This document shows positions 8,370 to 16,338 of a stretch of DNA of 64,000 nucleotides, piece after piece. Position numbers and translations under genes: made by a program. The notes beneath the pieces are model-generated. The model saw only the letters and a list, made by a program, of their open reading frames with translations, had not been told where the DNA came from and made no database searches. How positions within the stretch are numbered: the stretch's first letter is position 1; every line of letters begins with the position of its first letter. Origin of the DNA: Acidisoma sp965199065 (GTDB lineage: Bacteria > Pseudomonadota > Alphaproteobacteria > Acetobacterales > Acetobacteraceae); assembly GCF_965199065.1 (NCBI RefSeq), contig NZ_CBDAQN010000001.1, positions 1,426,001 through 1,490,000 on the forward strand, in the 5' to 3' direction.

Positions 8370-9275
8370 TCAGTCGGCCTTGGGCACCAACGAAACGCCG
8401 TTCATCTCGGCGATTATGTCGGAGAGCTGCGGCACGTAGTCCTCGGCCCTGCCCGCGCCCGCCGCGAGCGCGAAGCTGTTCCGCACCGCCGCCCCCATCG
8501 GGTTGGCGAAGCTCGACGCGCTCGCGAAGCCGGCGAGGTAGCTCATATCCTTCAGCGCGTTGCGGATCGCGAATTGATGCGCGTTCCGGTCCCGCTCCAG
8601 CACATATTTGAAGAAGGTCTGGTAGAACAGGCAATCCATCCGGCCGCCGCGAATGACGCTGTCGAACACTTGCGGCGTCAACCCTGCCTTGGCGCCCAGG
8701 GCCAGCGCTTCCGAATACAGCGCCGCATAGCCCATCGACACGAAGTTGTTCAGCAGCTTCATCGTGTGGCCGGTGCCGACCGGCCCGGTATGCACGACAC
8801 GGCCCGCGAAGGCGTCGAGGATCGGCCGCACGCGGCCCACCACATCCTCGGGACCGCCGACCATCACGTCCAGAGTGCCGGCCGCGGCATCCTTCGGCGT
8901 CCGGCTCAGCGGCGCGTCGATCAGCGTGATCCCCTGCCCGCGCAGGCTCTCGGCCAGCCGCAACGTCTGCGACGGGTCCGAGGTGGAGCAGTCAATGATG
9001 ACGAGCGGCCGGCCACTCGCGGCCAAGCCGTCCGGCCCTTCGACGACGGCGGACACTTCCGGCGATCCGGTGACGCACAGCACCACGACATCGCTCGCCT
9101 GCCCCAGCGCGCGGGCCGAGGTCGCTTCACGCGCGCCCTCGGCTACCAGCGCCTCGACCGCCGTCCGGCTACGATGCGCCAGCACCGTCAGCGGCCAGCC
9201 CTTGCTCAGGATGTTTCGCGCCATGCCCTGGCCCATGAGGCCAAGGCCGACAAATCCAACGCGCTCTTTTTCCAA
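8370..9275 (-). CDS. NAD(P)-dependent beta-hydroxyacid dehydrogenase
   Basis: About 301 residues of the 3-hydroxyisobutyrate/6-phosphogluconate dehydrogenase family. The N-terminal Rossmann motif is VGFVGLGLMGQGMARN. The substrate loop is DAPLSRTPKDAAAGTLDVMVGG (shown in part: DAPLSRTPKD), and the catalytic Lys lies in GHTMKLLNNFVSMG. The family oxidises 3-hydroxyisobutyrate, tartronate semialdehyde and related acids; the exact substrate is unknown. The start is uncertain. There is no ATG or GTG upstream of the Rossmann motif, and TTG 9275 gives a complete N-terminus only 26 bp after the upstream transporter stop. Co-transcription with that transporter suggests a link to short organic acids. 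Confidence 0.82.
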   Translation of the reverse strand: MEKERVGFVGLGLMGQGMARNILSKGWPLTVLAHRSRTAVEALVAEGAREATSARALGQASDVVVLCVTGSPEVSAVVEGPDGLAASGRPLVIIDCSTSDPSQTLRLAESLRGQGITLIDAPLSRTPKDAAAGTLDVMVGGPEDVVGRVRPILDAFAGRVVHTGPVGTGHTMKLLNNFVSMGYAALYSEALALGAKAGLTPQVFDSVIRGGRMDCLFYQTFFKYVLERDRNAHQFAIRNALKDMSYLAGFASASSFANPMGAAVRNSFALAAGAGRAEDYVPQLSDIIAEMNGVSLVPKAD

Positions 9276-9301
9276 GGCTGGCTCGCTTTCGTTAGCGGTC
9301 G

Positions 9302-9886
9302 TCAGACAACCTGCGCCCCGCGGATGCTGTTGACGGGTGTCCGCACACCGAGTGGAAGCACCGCCCGTCCGTGCGTCTCGTTGATGATCTCCGCCGCCGA
9401 CACATAAAGGGCAAGAACGGCCGTGACCAGCCCGGCATAGCCGCCGATCATGGTGGCGGCGGGGAAGCCCCAGGCGCCGATCGCCAGCAGCACGAAGGTG
9501 ATCCAGAGGGCCAGGAAGATGTAGGAGACGGCCCGGTTCAGCGCGAGGCTGCCGAGCCACATGTAGAAGGTGAACACGCCCCACATAAACAGATACCAGC
9601 CGACGAAGGCGGGCGGCACGTGGGCGGCGTAGAACTGGACGAACAGCGCGAAGGACCACCAGAAGGCGCCGTAACTGCAGAAGGCGACGAAGCCGAAGGT
9701 GTTGCCGCGCGGCAATTCCAGCAGGCCGGCGCAGAACTGGGCGGTGCCGCCGAAGGCGAAGGCGAGCGCCAGGACCAGCGGCACGGAGGCGGCGCCATAC
9801 CAGCCCGCGTTGACCATGCTCAGCATCCAGGTGGTGACGGCAAATCCGACCAGCCCCAGCGGGGCCGGATTGGCAAGCTTGTACAT
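9302..9886 (-). CDS. GPR1/FUN34/YaaH-family acetate-type transporter
   Basis: A 194-residue integral membrane protein with six predicted hydrophobic helices. The family signature NPAPLGLVGFA lies at residues 6-16. E. coli SatP/YaaH members move acetate and succinate with protons. The ATG at 9886 follows GGGAGAG; an in-frame upstream ATG at 9919 lacks a ribosome site. The next gene downstream (26 bp) is a hydroxyacid dehydrogenase, so the pair may serve uptake and oxidation of a small organic acid. That coupling is inferred. Confidence 0.88.
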   Translation of the reverse strand: MYKLANPAPLGLVGFAVTTWMLSMVNAGWYGAASVPLVLALAFAFGGTAQFCAGLLELPRGNTFGFVAFCSYGAFWWSFALFVQFYAAHVPPAFVGWYLFMWGVFTFYMWLGSLALNRAVSYIFLALWITFVLLAIGAWGFPAATMIGGYAGLVTAVLALYVSAAEIINETHGRAVLPLGVRTPVNSIRGAQVV

Positions 9887-10087
9887 CTCACTCTCCCGGT
9901 CGTCCGGAGCGCCATGCATCCCGGATCATTGTTACGAGACGGCACTCATATACCGTCCTGAGTGAAGCTACACCTAACTTCGGCCAATGTGAAAGTATCC
10001 GTTCGGGCGTCACACGAAAGCAAAAGCCCCTTCTGTCTTCCCGCCGCCATGTTACGCTCCATCCCGGAACCTCGCAGGGAGACGGTC

Positions 10088-11572
10088 ATGAGCACCTCGG
10101 TCTGGCACGAAAAAGCGGCGGCCCTCCGGTTCGAGACGCGCTCCTTCATCGGCGGCGACATGGTGGAGGTCACCGGCGGCCATTTCGAGACGATCAACCC
10201 TGCCACCGGCGCGGTTCTGGCGGCCGTCGGCCAGGGTTCGCCCGCCGACGTGGATCGCGCCGTCGCCGACGCGGTCAGTGCCTTCCGCGGCGGCAGCTGG
10301 TCCCGCATGGCCCCTCGGGACCGCATGGCCGTGCTTTACCGCTTCGCCGACCTCATCGAGCGCGAGACCGAGTTGTTCGCGCTCCTCGACACGCTCGACA
10401 TGGGCAAGCCGATCAGCGACATGCTGAACATCGACGTTCCGGCCTCGGCCACGACCATTCGTTTCTGCGCCGAATGCATCGACAAGATCACCGGCACCAC
10501 GACGGCGACGCCGGCCAACGTCCTGCACTACACGACGCGGGAGCCTTTGGGCGTTGTCGGCGCCATCGTGCCCTGGAACTATCCGATGCTGATGGCGGTA
10601 TGGAAGATCGCGCCCGCTTTGGCCGCCGGCAACGCGGTGGTGCTGAAACCCGCCGAGCAGTCGCCCTTGTCGGCGGTGCATCTCGCCCGGCTGTTCGTCG
10701 AGGCCGGTGGGCCGCCCGGCATCTTCAACGTCGTCAACGGTCCCGGCGAGACGGTCGGGCGCGCGCTTGCCATGCACATGGACGTGGCGAAGGTGAGCTT
10801 CACCGGCTCCACCGAGGTCGGCAAGTTGATGTTGCAATATGCCGGGCTGTCGAACATGAAGCGCGTGGCTCTGGAATGTGGGGGCAAGACGCCGCAGGTG
10901 TTCATGAGCGACCTGCCCGACCTCGCCACCGCCACGAAAACGGCGGCCTTCGGCATCTACGGCAACATGGGCGAGGTCTGCAACGCGGGTTCGCGCCTAT
11001 TGGTGGACAAGAAGATCCACGACGAGTTCCTCTACGGTTTCATGCGTGAGAGCGAGAGTTTCGTGCCCGGCGACCCGTTGCTGGAGGAGACGAACATGGG
11101 TCCGCTGGTGACCTTCGAGCAGCAGAAGCGGGTGCTCGGCTACATCGACATCGGAAAAGCGGAGGGTGCGTCTCTGGCGTTCGGCGGCAACGTGCCGCAG
11201 GGGCTGGAGCGCGGCGCTTATGTGGCGCCGGCTTTGTTCACGGGCGTGGGGCCGAAGATGCGGATTGCGCAGGAGGAGATTTTCGGGCCGGTTGCGGCGA
11301 TTATTCCGGTGGACGGGGTGGAGAACGCGATCGAGGTCGCCAACGACACGATCTATGGGTTGGCGGCGGGCATCTGGACGACGGACCTGACGACGGCGCA
11401 TCGCATGGCGCGCGAGATCGAGGCGGGCACGGTGTGGGTCAACTGTTTCGACGAGGGCGACATGACGCAGCCTTTCGGCGGCTACAAGCAATCGGGCAAC
11501 GCGCGGGACAAGTGCTTCGACAGTGTTGTGGCGTACACGCAGCAGAAGTCGACGTGGGTAAAGCTGGTTTAG
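10088..11572 (+). CDS. NAD(P)-dependent aldehyde dehydrogenase (PuuC/betaine-aldehyde type)
   Basis: A 494-residue class 1/2-type aldehyde dehydrogenase. Visible features are the NAD-binding VPWNYPMLMAVWKIAPALAAGN (in part: VPWNYPMLM), FTGSTEVGK, the catalytic Glu in ALECGGKTPQVF, the catalytic Cys in GNMGEVCNAGSR, and the C-terminal FGGYKQSGNARDK. Closest in style to gamma-glutamyl-aminobutyraldehyde dehydrogenase PuuC; the true substrate could be another amine-derived aldehyde. The start is ATG 10088 with AGGGAGA upstream. It is monocistronic. Codon use near the 3' end is slightly less GC-biased, just before the AT-rich patch. Confidence 0.9.
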   Translation: MSTSVWHEKAAALRFETRSFIGGDMVEVTGGHFETINPATGAVLAAVGQGSPADVDRAVADAVSAFRGGSWSRMAPRDRMAVLYRFADLIERETELFALLDTLDMGKPISDMLNIDVPASATTIRFCAECIDKITGTTTATPANVLHYTTREPLGVVGAIVPWNYPMLMAVWKIAPALAAGNAVVLKPAEQSPLSAVHLARLFVEAGGPPGIFNVVNGPGETVGRALAMHMDVAKVSFTGSTEVGKLMLQYAGLSNMKRVALECGGKTPQVFMSDLPDLATATKTAAFGIYGNMGEVCNAGSRLLVDKKIHDEFLYGFMRESESFVPGDPLLEETNMGPLVTFEQQKRVLGYIDIGKAEGASLAFGGNVPQGLERGAYVAPALFTGVGPKMRIAQEEIFGPVAAIIPVDGVENAIEVANDTIYGLAAGIWTTDLTTAHRMAREIEAGTVWVNCFDEGDMTQPFGGYKQSGNARDKCFDSVVAYTQQKSTWVKLV

Positions 11573-11725
11573 AACGGTTCGCTTCTTTAAAAACTAGGCA
11601 ACACGTTTTGAAAAAAAACCAAAACTTTAACCGCGTCAAGGGATCTTGACAAAACTTTATCTAGAAGTTCTAGTGTTAGGCTTTGATATATCAACATTAC
11701 AAAAAAATGTAATTAGGACATTCTA

Positions 11726-12178
11726 GTGGAGCAACCCGAATGGTATCTCGGTGGCGAAACTTTTGAGACCATCCTTAATGAGGGGATGTTTTTCATAAAG
11801 GATGCGGGGCCACTTCATGGTCCAGTCAAAGGATTCTCTGTCAGGCGCGATGAAACGGGAGAAATTACACTAGATACAACTACCGTAGGTTCTCAACTGC
11901 CGTCTAGTGCCGATCATCCTCCCGGCACGATATTCACAAGCCATGAATGTGTTGAGTTTGTTGGCCCAAACGGGGCTAAGGCAATTGCGCGTGGCGTTTG
12001 GAGGCTTGGGGAGAGCGGAATGCTGCGGCACATAGGACTAAGACAGAGCCGTCGGGTCATCACAACCAAATTAGAAACTGTAATCGGCTTCGCCTTCTTT
12101 TTGTCCGGCTATTACTTGCGGTTTCATCGGCGACCGACCTTATCTAGACGATTGCACCGTTGGCCATCCAACTCGTAG
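11726..12178 (+). CDS. Unknown protein in AT-richer patch, probably truncated
   Basis: A 150-residue frame from a GTG start. The N-terminal two thirds (MEQPEWYLGGETFETI ... GTIFTSHECVEFVGPNG) read like a real globular protein. The tail after about residue 95 becomes basic and irregular (RHIGLRQSRRV, RFHRRPTLSRR), suggesting a frameshift or a broken gene. I do not recognise a family. Base composition and codon use (many A/T-ending codons) differ sharply from the surrounding high-GC genes, which points to horizontal acquisition. It lies directly upstream of a degenerate BrnT/antitoxin pair on the opposite strand. Confidence 0.4.
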   Translation: MEQPEWYLGGETFETILNEGMFFIKDAGPLHGPVKGFSVRRDETGEITLDTTTVGSQLPSSADHPPGTIFTSHECVEFVGPNGAKAIARGVWRLGESGMLRHIGLRQSRRVITTKLETVIGFAFFLSGYYLRFHRRPTLSRRLHRWPSNS

Positions 12179-12247
12179 GCTTGTAGAAGCGGTGCCTTAA
12201 CAACTCACAGGCCGATTGCCTCACTGTGCTGATCCAGTGGAAACAGA

Positions 12248-12598
12248 TCAGCCTGGGAGTCCTGATCCAAGGGCGCGTGATACCGTTTCTGGCTCACGAG
12301 CAATTACCGTCAGGTAAGCTCGTGCTGTTTGATCGGGCTCGGCTCTGCCCTGTTCCCAATCGCGCAGGGTGCCGAGTGGAATACGGAAGCGCGTCGCAAA
12401 CGCCTCCTGTGTCAGACCAAGGGCCTGGCGCATCGTCTTCGTCCGAGGAACGGGCCTCATCCGGGCAAGGCTCTCTTCCGTCAGCGGCTGGGCATCCGGA
12501 TCGCTCAATGCGGCCGCATGCACGTCGCTCTCCGTCATCGCATCAGCGCGGCTCCAGTCATGGCTTGCCGTTTTCGTCGTGGTATCTTCTTCGTTCAT
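12248..12598 (-). CDS. Helix-turn-helix antitoxin/regulator of a BrnT-type module
   Basis: A 116-residue protein. The N-terminal part holds SDPDAQPLTEESLARMRPVP, the acidic 'PLTEE-LARMRP' linker seen in antitoxins paired with BrnT. The C-terminal half is an XRE-type HTH: MRQALGLTQEAFATRFRIPL then GTLRDWEQGR. Such proteins bind the toxin and repress their own promoter. Its ATG (12598) overlaps the stop of the brnT remnant in an ATGA arrangement, the normal toxin-first order for brnT modules. The antitoxin looks intact, while the toxin upstream is deleted internally, so this may now act only as an orphan DNA-binding regulator. Confidence 0.8.
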   Translation of the reverse strand: MNEEDTTTKTASHDWSRADAMTESDVHAAALSDPDAQPLTEESLARMRPVPRTKTMRQALGLTQEAFATRFRIPLGTLRDWEQGRAEPDQTARAYLTVIAREPETVSRALGSGLPG

Positions 12599-12720
12599 AG
12601 ACTTCTGCCTTTCGGGCCGAAATGATCCTTAAATACCTCGCTCGCCATTTCGAACGTAATGCCATGGTCGCGCCGGTTGCTCGCCGCCTTGGCAGGATCC
12701 CACGCGAACTCTATATCCAC
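12558..12720 (-). pseudogene. brnT: BrnT-family toxin remnant with internal deletion
   Basis: Translating from GTG 12720 gives VDIEFAWDPAKAASNRRDHG then ITFEMASEVFKD, a near-canonical BrnT N-terminus. The frame then reads HFGPKGRSL and stops at 12595. In the adjacent frame, starting at the same point, the DNA reads IISARKAEVYERRRYHDENG and stops at 12558. That is the expected BrnT C-terminus (RIISARKA..E..YE). About 40 central codons are therefore missing and the ends are joined out of frame. A normal BrnT is about 90 residues, so the RNase fold cannot form. The gene is too short to be caught as an ordinary ORF. Confidence 0.8.
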
Positions 12721-12802
12721 TACTGGTTACCCGTAGTTGTGTCAAGGGCGCAAATCGGTGCAACGGTCGGCAAGACAGTCCAACGCCGAGATAACAAATC
12801 CA

Positions 12803-13348
12803 TTGCGATACAGCACTAAGCAGCCAATCGCCCTCGTCCGCCACCCCGCCGTCGCGGACGCCACCGGGCGTTGCTACGGACGGCTTGACCTGCCGCTCGC
12901 CGACGCCGCCAGCATCGCGCCAATCGTCACGGCGCTCGCCCCCATGCGCGGGGCCACGATCCACACCAGCCCCCTCGCCCGCTGTCGCCTGCTTGCCGAG
13001 GCACTCGCCGCCGACTGGCGCCAACCGCCCCCCATTGCGGACCCTCGCCTTTTGGAGATGGATTTCGGCGCGTGGGAGGGCCTCGCCTGGGACGACATCC
13101 CGCGCGCCGACCTCGACCGCTGGGCGGCTGACCTCCTCAACTTCGCCGCACCCGGAGGCGAGACCGGAGCCGCGCTCACCGCGCGCGTCACCGACTTCTG
13201 GCGGAACCTCCCCGAACAACCCAACCCGCATGTCGTCGTCACCCACGGCGGCCCGCTGAAGGTGCTGATGGCGCTCGCCGAGGATCAGCCCGTGGACCTC
13301 TTACGCCCCACCTTGCCAACCGGCGCGATCTGGCACACGCCACGCTGA
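12803..13348 (+). CDS. cobC: Histidine phosphatase, CobC/alpha-ribazole phosphatase-like
   Basis: About 181 residues. The phosphohistidine loop ALVRHPAVADATGRCYGRLD is the CobC variant of the RHG motif. The second His is in VVVTHGGPLK, and LLEMDFGAWEG carries the conserved acid region. CobC removes the 5'-phosphate from alpha-ribazole phosphate or adenosylcobalamin phosphate in nucleotide-loop assembly. It lies 4.5 kb from the cob cluster, separated by unrelated genes. The start is uncertain: TTG 12803 is the best placed, and the frame is open upstream to 12737. The next gene begins 18 bp downstream. Confidence 0.72.
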   Translation: MRYSTKQPIALVRHPAVADATGRCYGRLDLPLADAASIAPIVTALAPMRGATIHTSPLARCRLLAEALAADWRQPPPIADPRLLEMDFGAWEGLAWDDIPRADLDRWAADLLNFAAPGGETGAALTARVTDFWRNLPEQPNPHVVVTHGGPLKVLMALAEDQPVDLLRPTLPTGAIWHTPR

Positions 13349-13365
13349 CCGCAGGAGAGACCGCA

Positions 13366-14319
13366 GTGTTCACGCTCGACGAGTTGGAGGCCGCGCAGCG
13401 CGCGATCCACGCGGTGTTCCCCGGCACGCCGCAATACGCCTGGCCGCTTCTCGCCGAGCGCCTCGGCGCCGAGGTCTGGGTCAAGCACGAGAACCACACG
13501 CCCACCGGCGCGTTCAAGGTTCGTGGCGGCCTCATCCACATGGAGCGCCTCGCCCGCGCGCAGCCCCACATCTCAGGCGTCATTTCGGCGACGCGCGGCA
13601 ATCACGGCCAGTCCCTCGCCTATGCCGGTCGTCGTTTCGGTATCCCGGTCACCATCGTCGTCCCGCACGGCAACAGCGTCGAGAAAAACGCGGCGATGCG
13701 GTCCATGTGTGCGCGGTTGATCGAGCACGGCCATGACTTCGACAGCGCGAAGCAGGAGGCGGTGCGGTTGGCCGAGGTCGAGGGCCTGACCTTCGCCCCT
13801 TCCTTCCACCGCGACCTCGTGCTCGGCGTGGCGACCTGGGCGCTCGAGCTTTTTCGCGTGGTCGCCCATCTCGACGTGCTCTATGTCCCGATCGGGCTCG
13901 GCTCGGGGATTTGCGGCGCGATCCTGGCGCGCGACCTGCTCGGTCTCGGCACAGAGATCATCGGCGTGCAGAGCGCCGGTGCGGATGCCTATGCCCAATC
14001 TCTCGAAGCCGGGCACACGGTCCATCTCTCCTCCGCCGAGACTTTGGCGGACGGTTTAGCGGTGCGCGTTCCCGATCCGGCGGCCTTCGAAATCATCCGC
14101 AGAGGCGTCTCGCGCATCGTGACGGTGACGGACGACGAGGTCGCCGAGGCGATCCGCGTCTACTGGACGGACACCCACAACCTCGCGGAGGGCGCCGGCG
14201 CGGCCCCGCTCGCCGCCGTTCTGCGTGAGCGCGCGGCATTGACGGGGATGAGAATCGGCATCCCGCTATGCGGCGGCAACATCGACCTCGCCTTGTTCCG
14301 ACGCTGGGTTCTGGGATGA
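13366..14319 (+). CDS. Threonine dehydratase-family PLP enzyme
   Basis: A 317-residue fold-type II PLP enzyme. The cofactor Lys is in TPTGAFKVRGG, the substrate loop is SATRGNHGQSLA, and the PLP phosphate-binding glycines are in VPIGLGSGICG. No C-terminal ACT regulatory domain is present, so it resembles catabolic threonine/serine dehydratases or the hydroxy-amino-acid dehydratase group. The start is GTG 13366 behind AGGAGAG. It is 18 bp after the cobC-like gene, so the two probably share a transcript. Confidence 0.83.
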   Translation: MFTLDELEAAQRAIHAVFPGTPQYAWPLLAERLGAEVWVKHENHTPTGAFKVRGGLIHMERLARAQPHISGVISATRGNHGQSLAYAGRRFGIPVTIVVPHGNSVEKNAAMRSMCARLIEHGHDFDSAKQEAVRLAEVEGLTFAPSFHRDLVLGVATWALELFRVVAHLDVLYVPIGLGSGICGAILARDLLGLGTEIIGVQSAGADAYAQSLEAGHTVHLSSAETLADGLAVRVPDPAAFEIIRRGVSRIVTVTDDEVAEAIRVYWTDTHNLAEGAGAAPLAAVLRERAALTGMRIGIPLCGGNIDLALFRRWVLG

Positions 14320-14431
14320 CGCCGCCGCCAAATCAACATTTGACAGTCCTCGCGCTGCTTCCTAACCTCACGCTTATTGTTCCGACTATTGCCGCCATAC
14401 CTCCGTCCAAGAACAAAAGAGCAAAACCAAC

Positions 14432-15232
14432 ATGGACATGCAGACTCCGAAGACGCGGAGTTACGAGCACATTGTCCGGGCTGAGAACCTCAGCCTGTCC
14501 TATGGCAAGGTCCGCGCGCTGTCGGGCATCGACCTCGCGATCGGCAAGAACGAGATCGTCGGGCTCATCGGCGACAACGGCGCGGGCAAATCCACTCTCA
14601 TCAAGACGCTCACGGGCGTCGTCCGCCCGACCTCGGGCAAGCTCTACATCCGGGACGAGCTGGTCGACTGGGGCAGCTATTCCGTGCGCGAGGCTCACCG
14701 GCTGCGGTTCGAGACGGTCTATCAGGAGAAATCGCTCGGCGAGAAACAGCCGCTCTGGCGCAACATCTTCGTCGGTCGCCAAATCACCAACCGCTTCGGC
14801 TTCATCAAGGTGGCGGAGGAGCGGCGCATCGCCAACGATATCCTCAAGCGCCAGCTCGGCTTTCGCGGTGTCGGCATCGACGCGGACTCCACCATCTCGA
14901 AGCTCTCGGGTGGCGAGCGACAGGGCATCGCCATCGGCCGCGCCATGCACTTCGACAGCGACCTCATCATTCTCGACGAGCCGACGGTCGCCCTCGCCAT
15001 CAGCGAGGTGCGCAAGGTGCTGGACTTCGTGCGCTCCATTAAAACCTCAGGCCGCGCCTGCATCTACATCGAGCACAATCTCGCCCATGTGCATGAACTC
15101 GCGGACCGGCTGGTGGTTCTCGATCGCGGGCGCATCGTGGCCGATATCAAGTCGGGCGAGATGACGCTCGAGCAGCTCACAAAATTCCTCATCGACCTCC
15201 AGCACAGCGGCCACGCCGTGGGGCCCGGCTGA
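14432..15232 (+). CDS. Sugar ABC transporter ATP-binding protein (FrcA-like, single domain)
   Basis: A 266-residue ABC ATPase with Walker A GDNGAGKST, signature LSGGERQGIAIG and Walker B LIILDEPTVAL. Unlike RbsA-type proteins it has a single nucleotide-binding domain, as in rhizobial FrcA of the fructose/mannose/ribose importer. It starts an operon with permease and binding-protein genes. Its TGA overlaps the permease ATG by one base (TGATG). Confidence 0.9.
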   Translation: MDMQTPKTRSYEHIVRAENLSLSYGKVRALSGIDLAIGKNEIVGLIGDNGAGKSTLIKTLTGVVRPTSGKLYIRDELVDWGSYSVREAHRLRFETVYQEKSLGEKQPLWRNIFVGRQITNRFGFIKVAEERRIANDILKRQLGFRGVGIDADSTISKLSGGERQGIAIGRAMHFDSDLIILDEPTVALAISEVRKVLDFVRSIKTSGRACIYIEHNLAHVHELADRLVVLDRGRIVADIKSGEMTLEQLTKFLIDLQHSGHAVGPG

Positions 15233-16272
15233 TGAGCACACATCTCTCGAGCAAAACCCCCGAGGCCCGCCCCGGCCTGTTGCCGCGGCTCATCCATGTC
15301 GAGGGGCTGCCGATCATCCTCGTCTTCGTGATCCTCGTCGTGTTCTTCATGATCGCGGCGCCGCAGGTCTTCCTCGGCTGGCCCATCTACCTCTCCTTCC
15401 TCACCACCGTGCCGCCCATGCTGGTGCTCGCCATCGGCCTGACCCTCGTCGTCGCGGCCGGCGAGATTGACCTGTCATTTCCCTCGACCCTGGCCTTCTC
15501 GGGCTTCCTGTTCTCGATCTGCGAGACGCAACTCGGCAGTCCCTGGCTCGGTGTGTTGGCGGCACTCGCGGGCGGCGCGCTCATCGGCGTCGTCAACGGC
15601 ACGCTCGTCGCGGTCGTCGGCGTGCCCTCCATCATCGTCACCATCGGCACGCAGTTCTTCTGGGCCGGCGCCGCCTCCATCCTCTCGGGCGGCCAGTCGG
15701 ACGCGCTGCAGGAATTGCAAGGCACGCCGCTCTACAACATCTTCGCCGGCAACCTCTTCGGCTTCCTGCCCATGCAGGCGCTCTGGGCGCTCGCGATCGC
15801 CGTATTCATGTGGTTCATCCTCAACCGCCACCGCTTCGGCGAGCATGTGCTGTTCATCGGCGACAGCCGCACGGTCGCTCGCGTCGCGGGCGTCAACGTC
15901 GTGCTCGAGACGATCAAGCTCTTCACGCTGATGGGCGTGCTGGGCGGCTTCGCGGCCGTGCTGCTGACCGTCGAGAACCTCAACTACTTCTCGACGCAGG
16001 GACAGGGCTACCTGCTACCGGCCCTCGCGGGCGTCTTCATCGGTGGCACCTCGGTCTTCGGCGGCACCGCCACCATCGTCGGCACCTTCTTCGGCACCTT
16101 CATCATCGGCATGCTCGAAGCGGGCGTCGTCGCCACCGGCATCGCCGGCTTCTGGGTCCAGGCCATCGAAGGCGTCGTCTTCGTCGCCGCCGTCGTCCTC
16201 CACCTCGTCGTGGAGAGCCCAGCCAAACTCCGCGCCCTCAGCGGCATCGTCGGGCTGCGAAGGGAGTCGTGA
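15232..16272 (+). CDS. Sugar ABC transporter permease (RbsC/FrcC family)
   Basis: A 346-residue inner-membrane protein with eight to ten hydrophobic segments. The family motif AAGEIDLSFPSTLAFSG lies near residue 75 and the cytoplasmic EAA-like region GGTSVFGGTATIVGTFFG near 265. It forms the membrane channel for a monosaccharide with the preceding ATPase. Translationally coupled to that ATPase gene (one-base overlap). Confidence 0.9.
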   Translation: MSTHLSSKTPEARPGLLPRLIHVEGLPIILVFVILVVFFMIAAPQVFLGWPIYLSFLTTVPPMLVLAIGLTLVVAAGEIDLSFPSTLAFSGFLFSICETQLGSPWLGVLAALAGGALIGVVNGTLVAVVGVPSIIVTIGTQFFWAGAASILSGGQSDALQELQGTPLYNIFAGNLFGFLPMQALWALAIAVFMWFILNRHRFGEHVLFIGDSRTVARVAGVNVVLETIKLFTLMGVLGGFAAVLLTVENLNYFSTQGQGYLLPALAGVFIGGTSVFGGTATIVGTFFGTFIIGMLEAGVVATGIAGFWVQAIEGVVFVAAVVLHLVVESPAKLRALSGIVGLRRES

Positions 16273-16283
16273 GCAAACCAGCA

Positions 16284-16317
16284 GTTCTTTTCTGAAGAAA
16301 AGAACCAAAAGACTTTT
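16284..16317 (+). repeat. Hairpin module copy A, upstream of the binding-protein gene
   Basis: Perfect 10-bp inverted arms GTTCTTTTCT and AGAAAAGAAC separated by GA, followed by CAAAAGACTTTT. It lies between the permease stop (16272) and the strong Shine-Dalgarno AAGGGAGAG of the next gene. A 34-nt match with 5 differences occurs at 20931-20964 on the minus strand, and a looser copy at 32239-32272. Confidence 0.75.
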
Positions 16318-16338
16318 ACACCTAAGGGAGAGACAACA

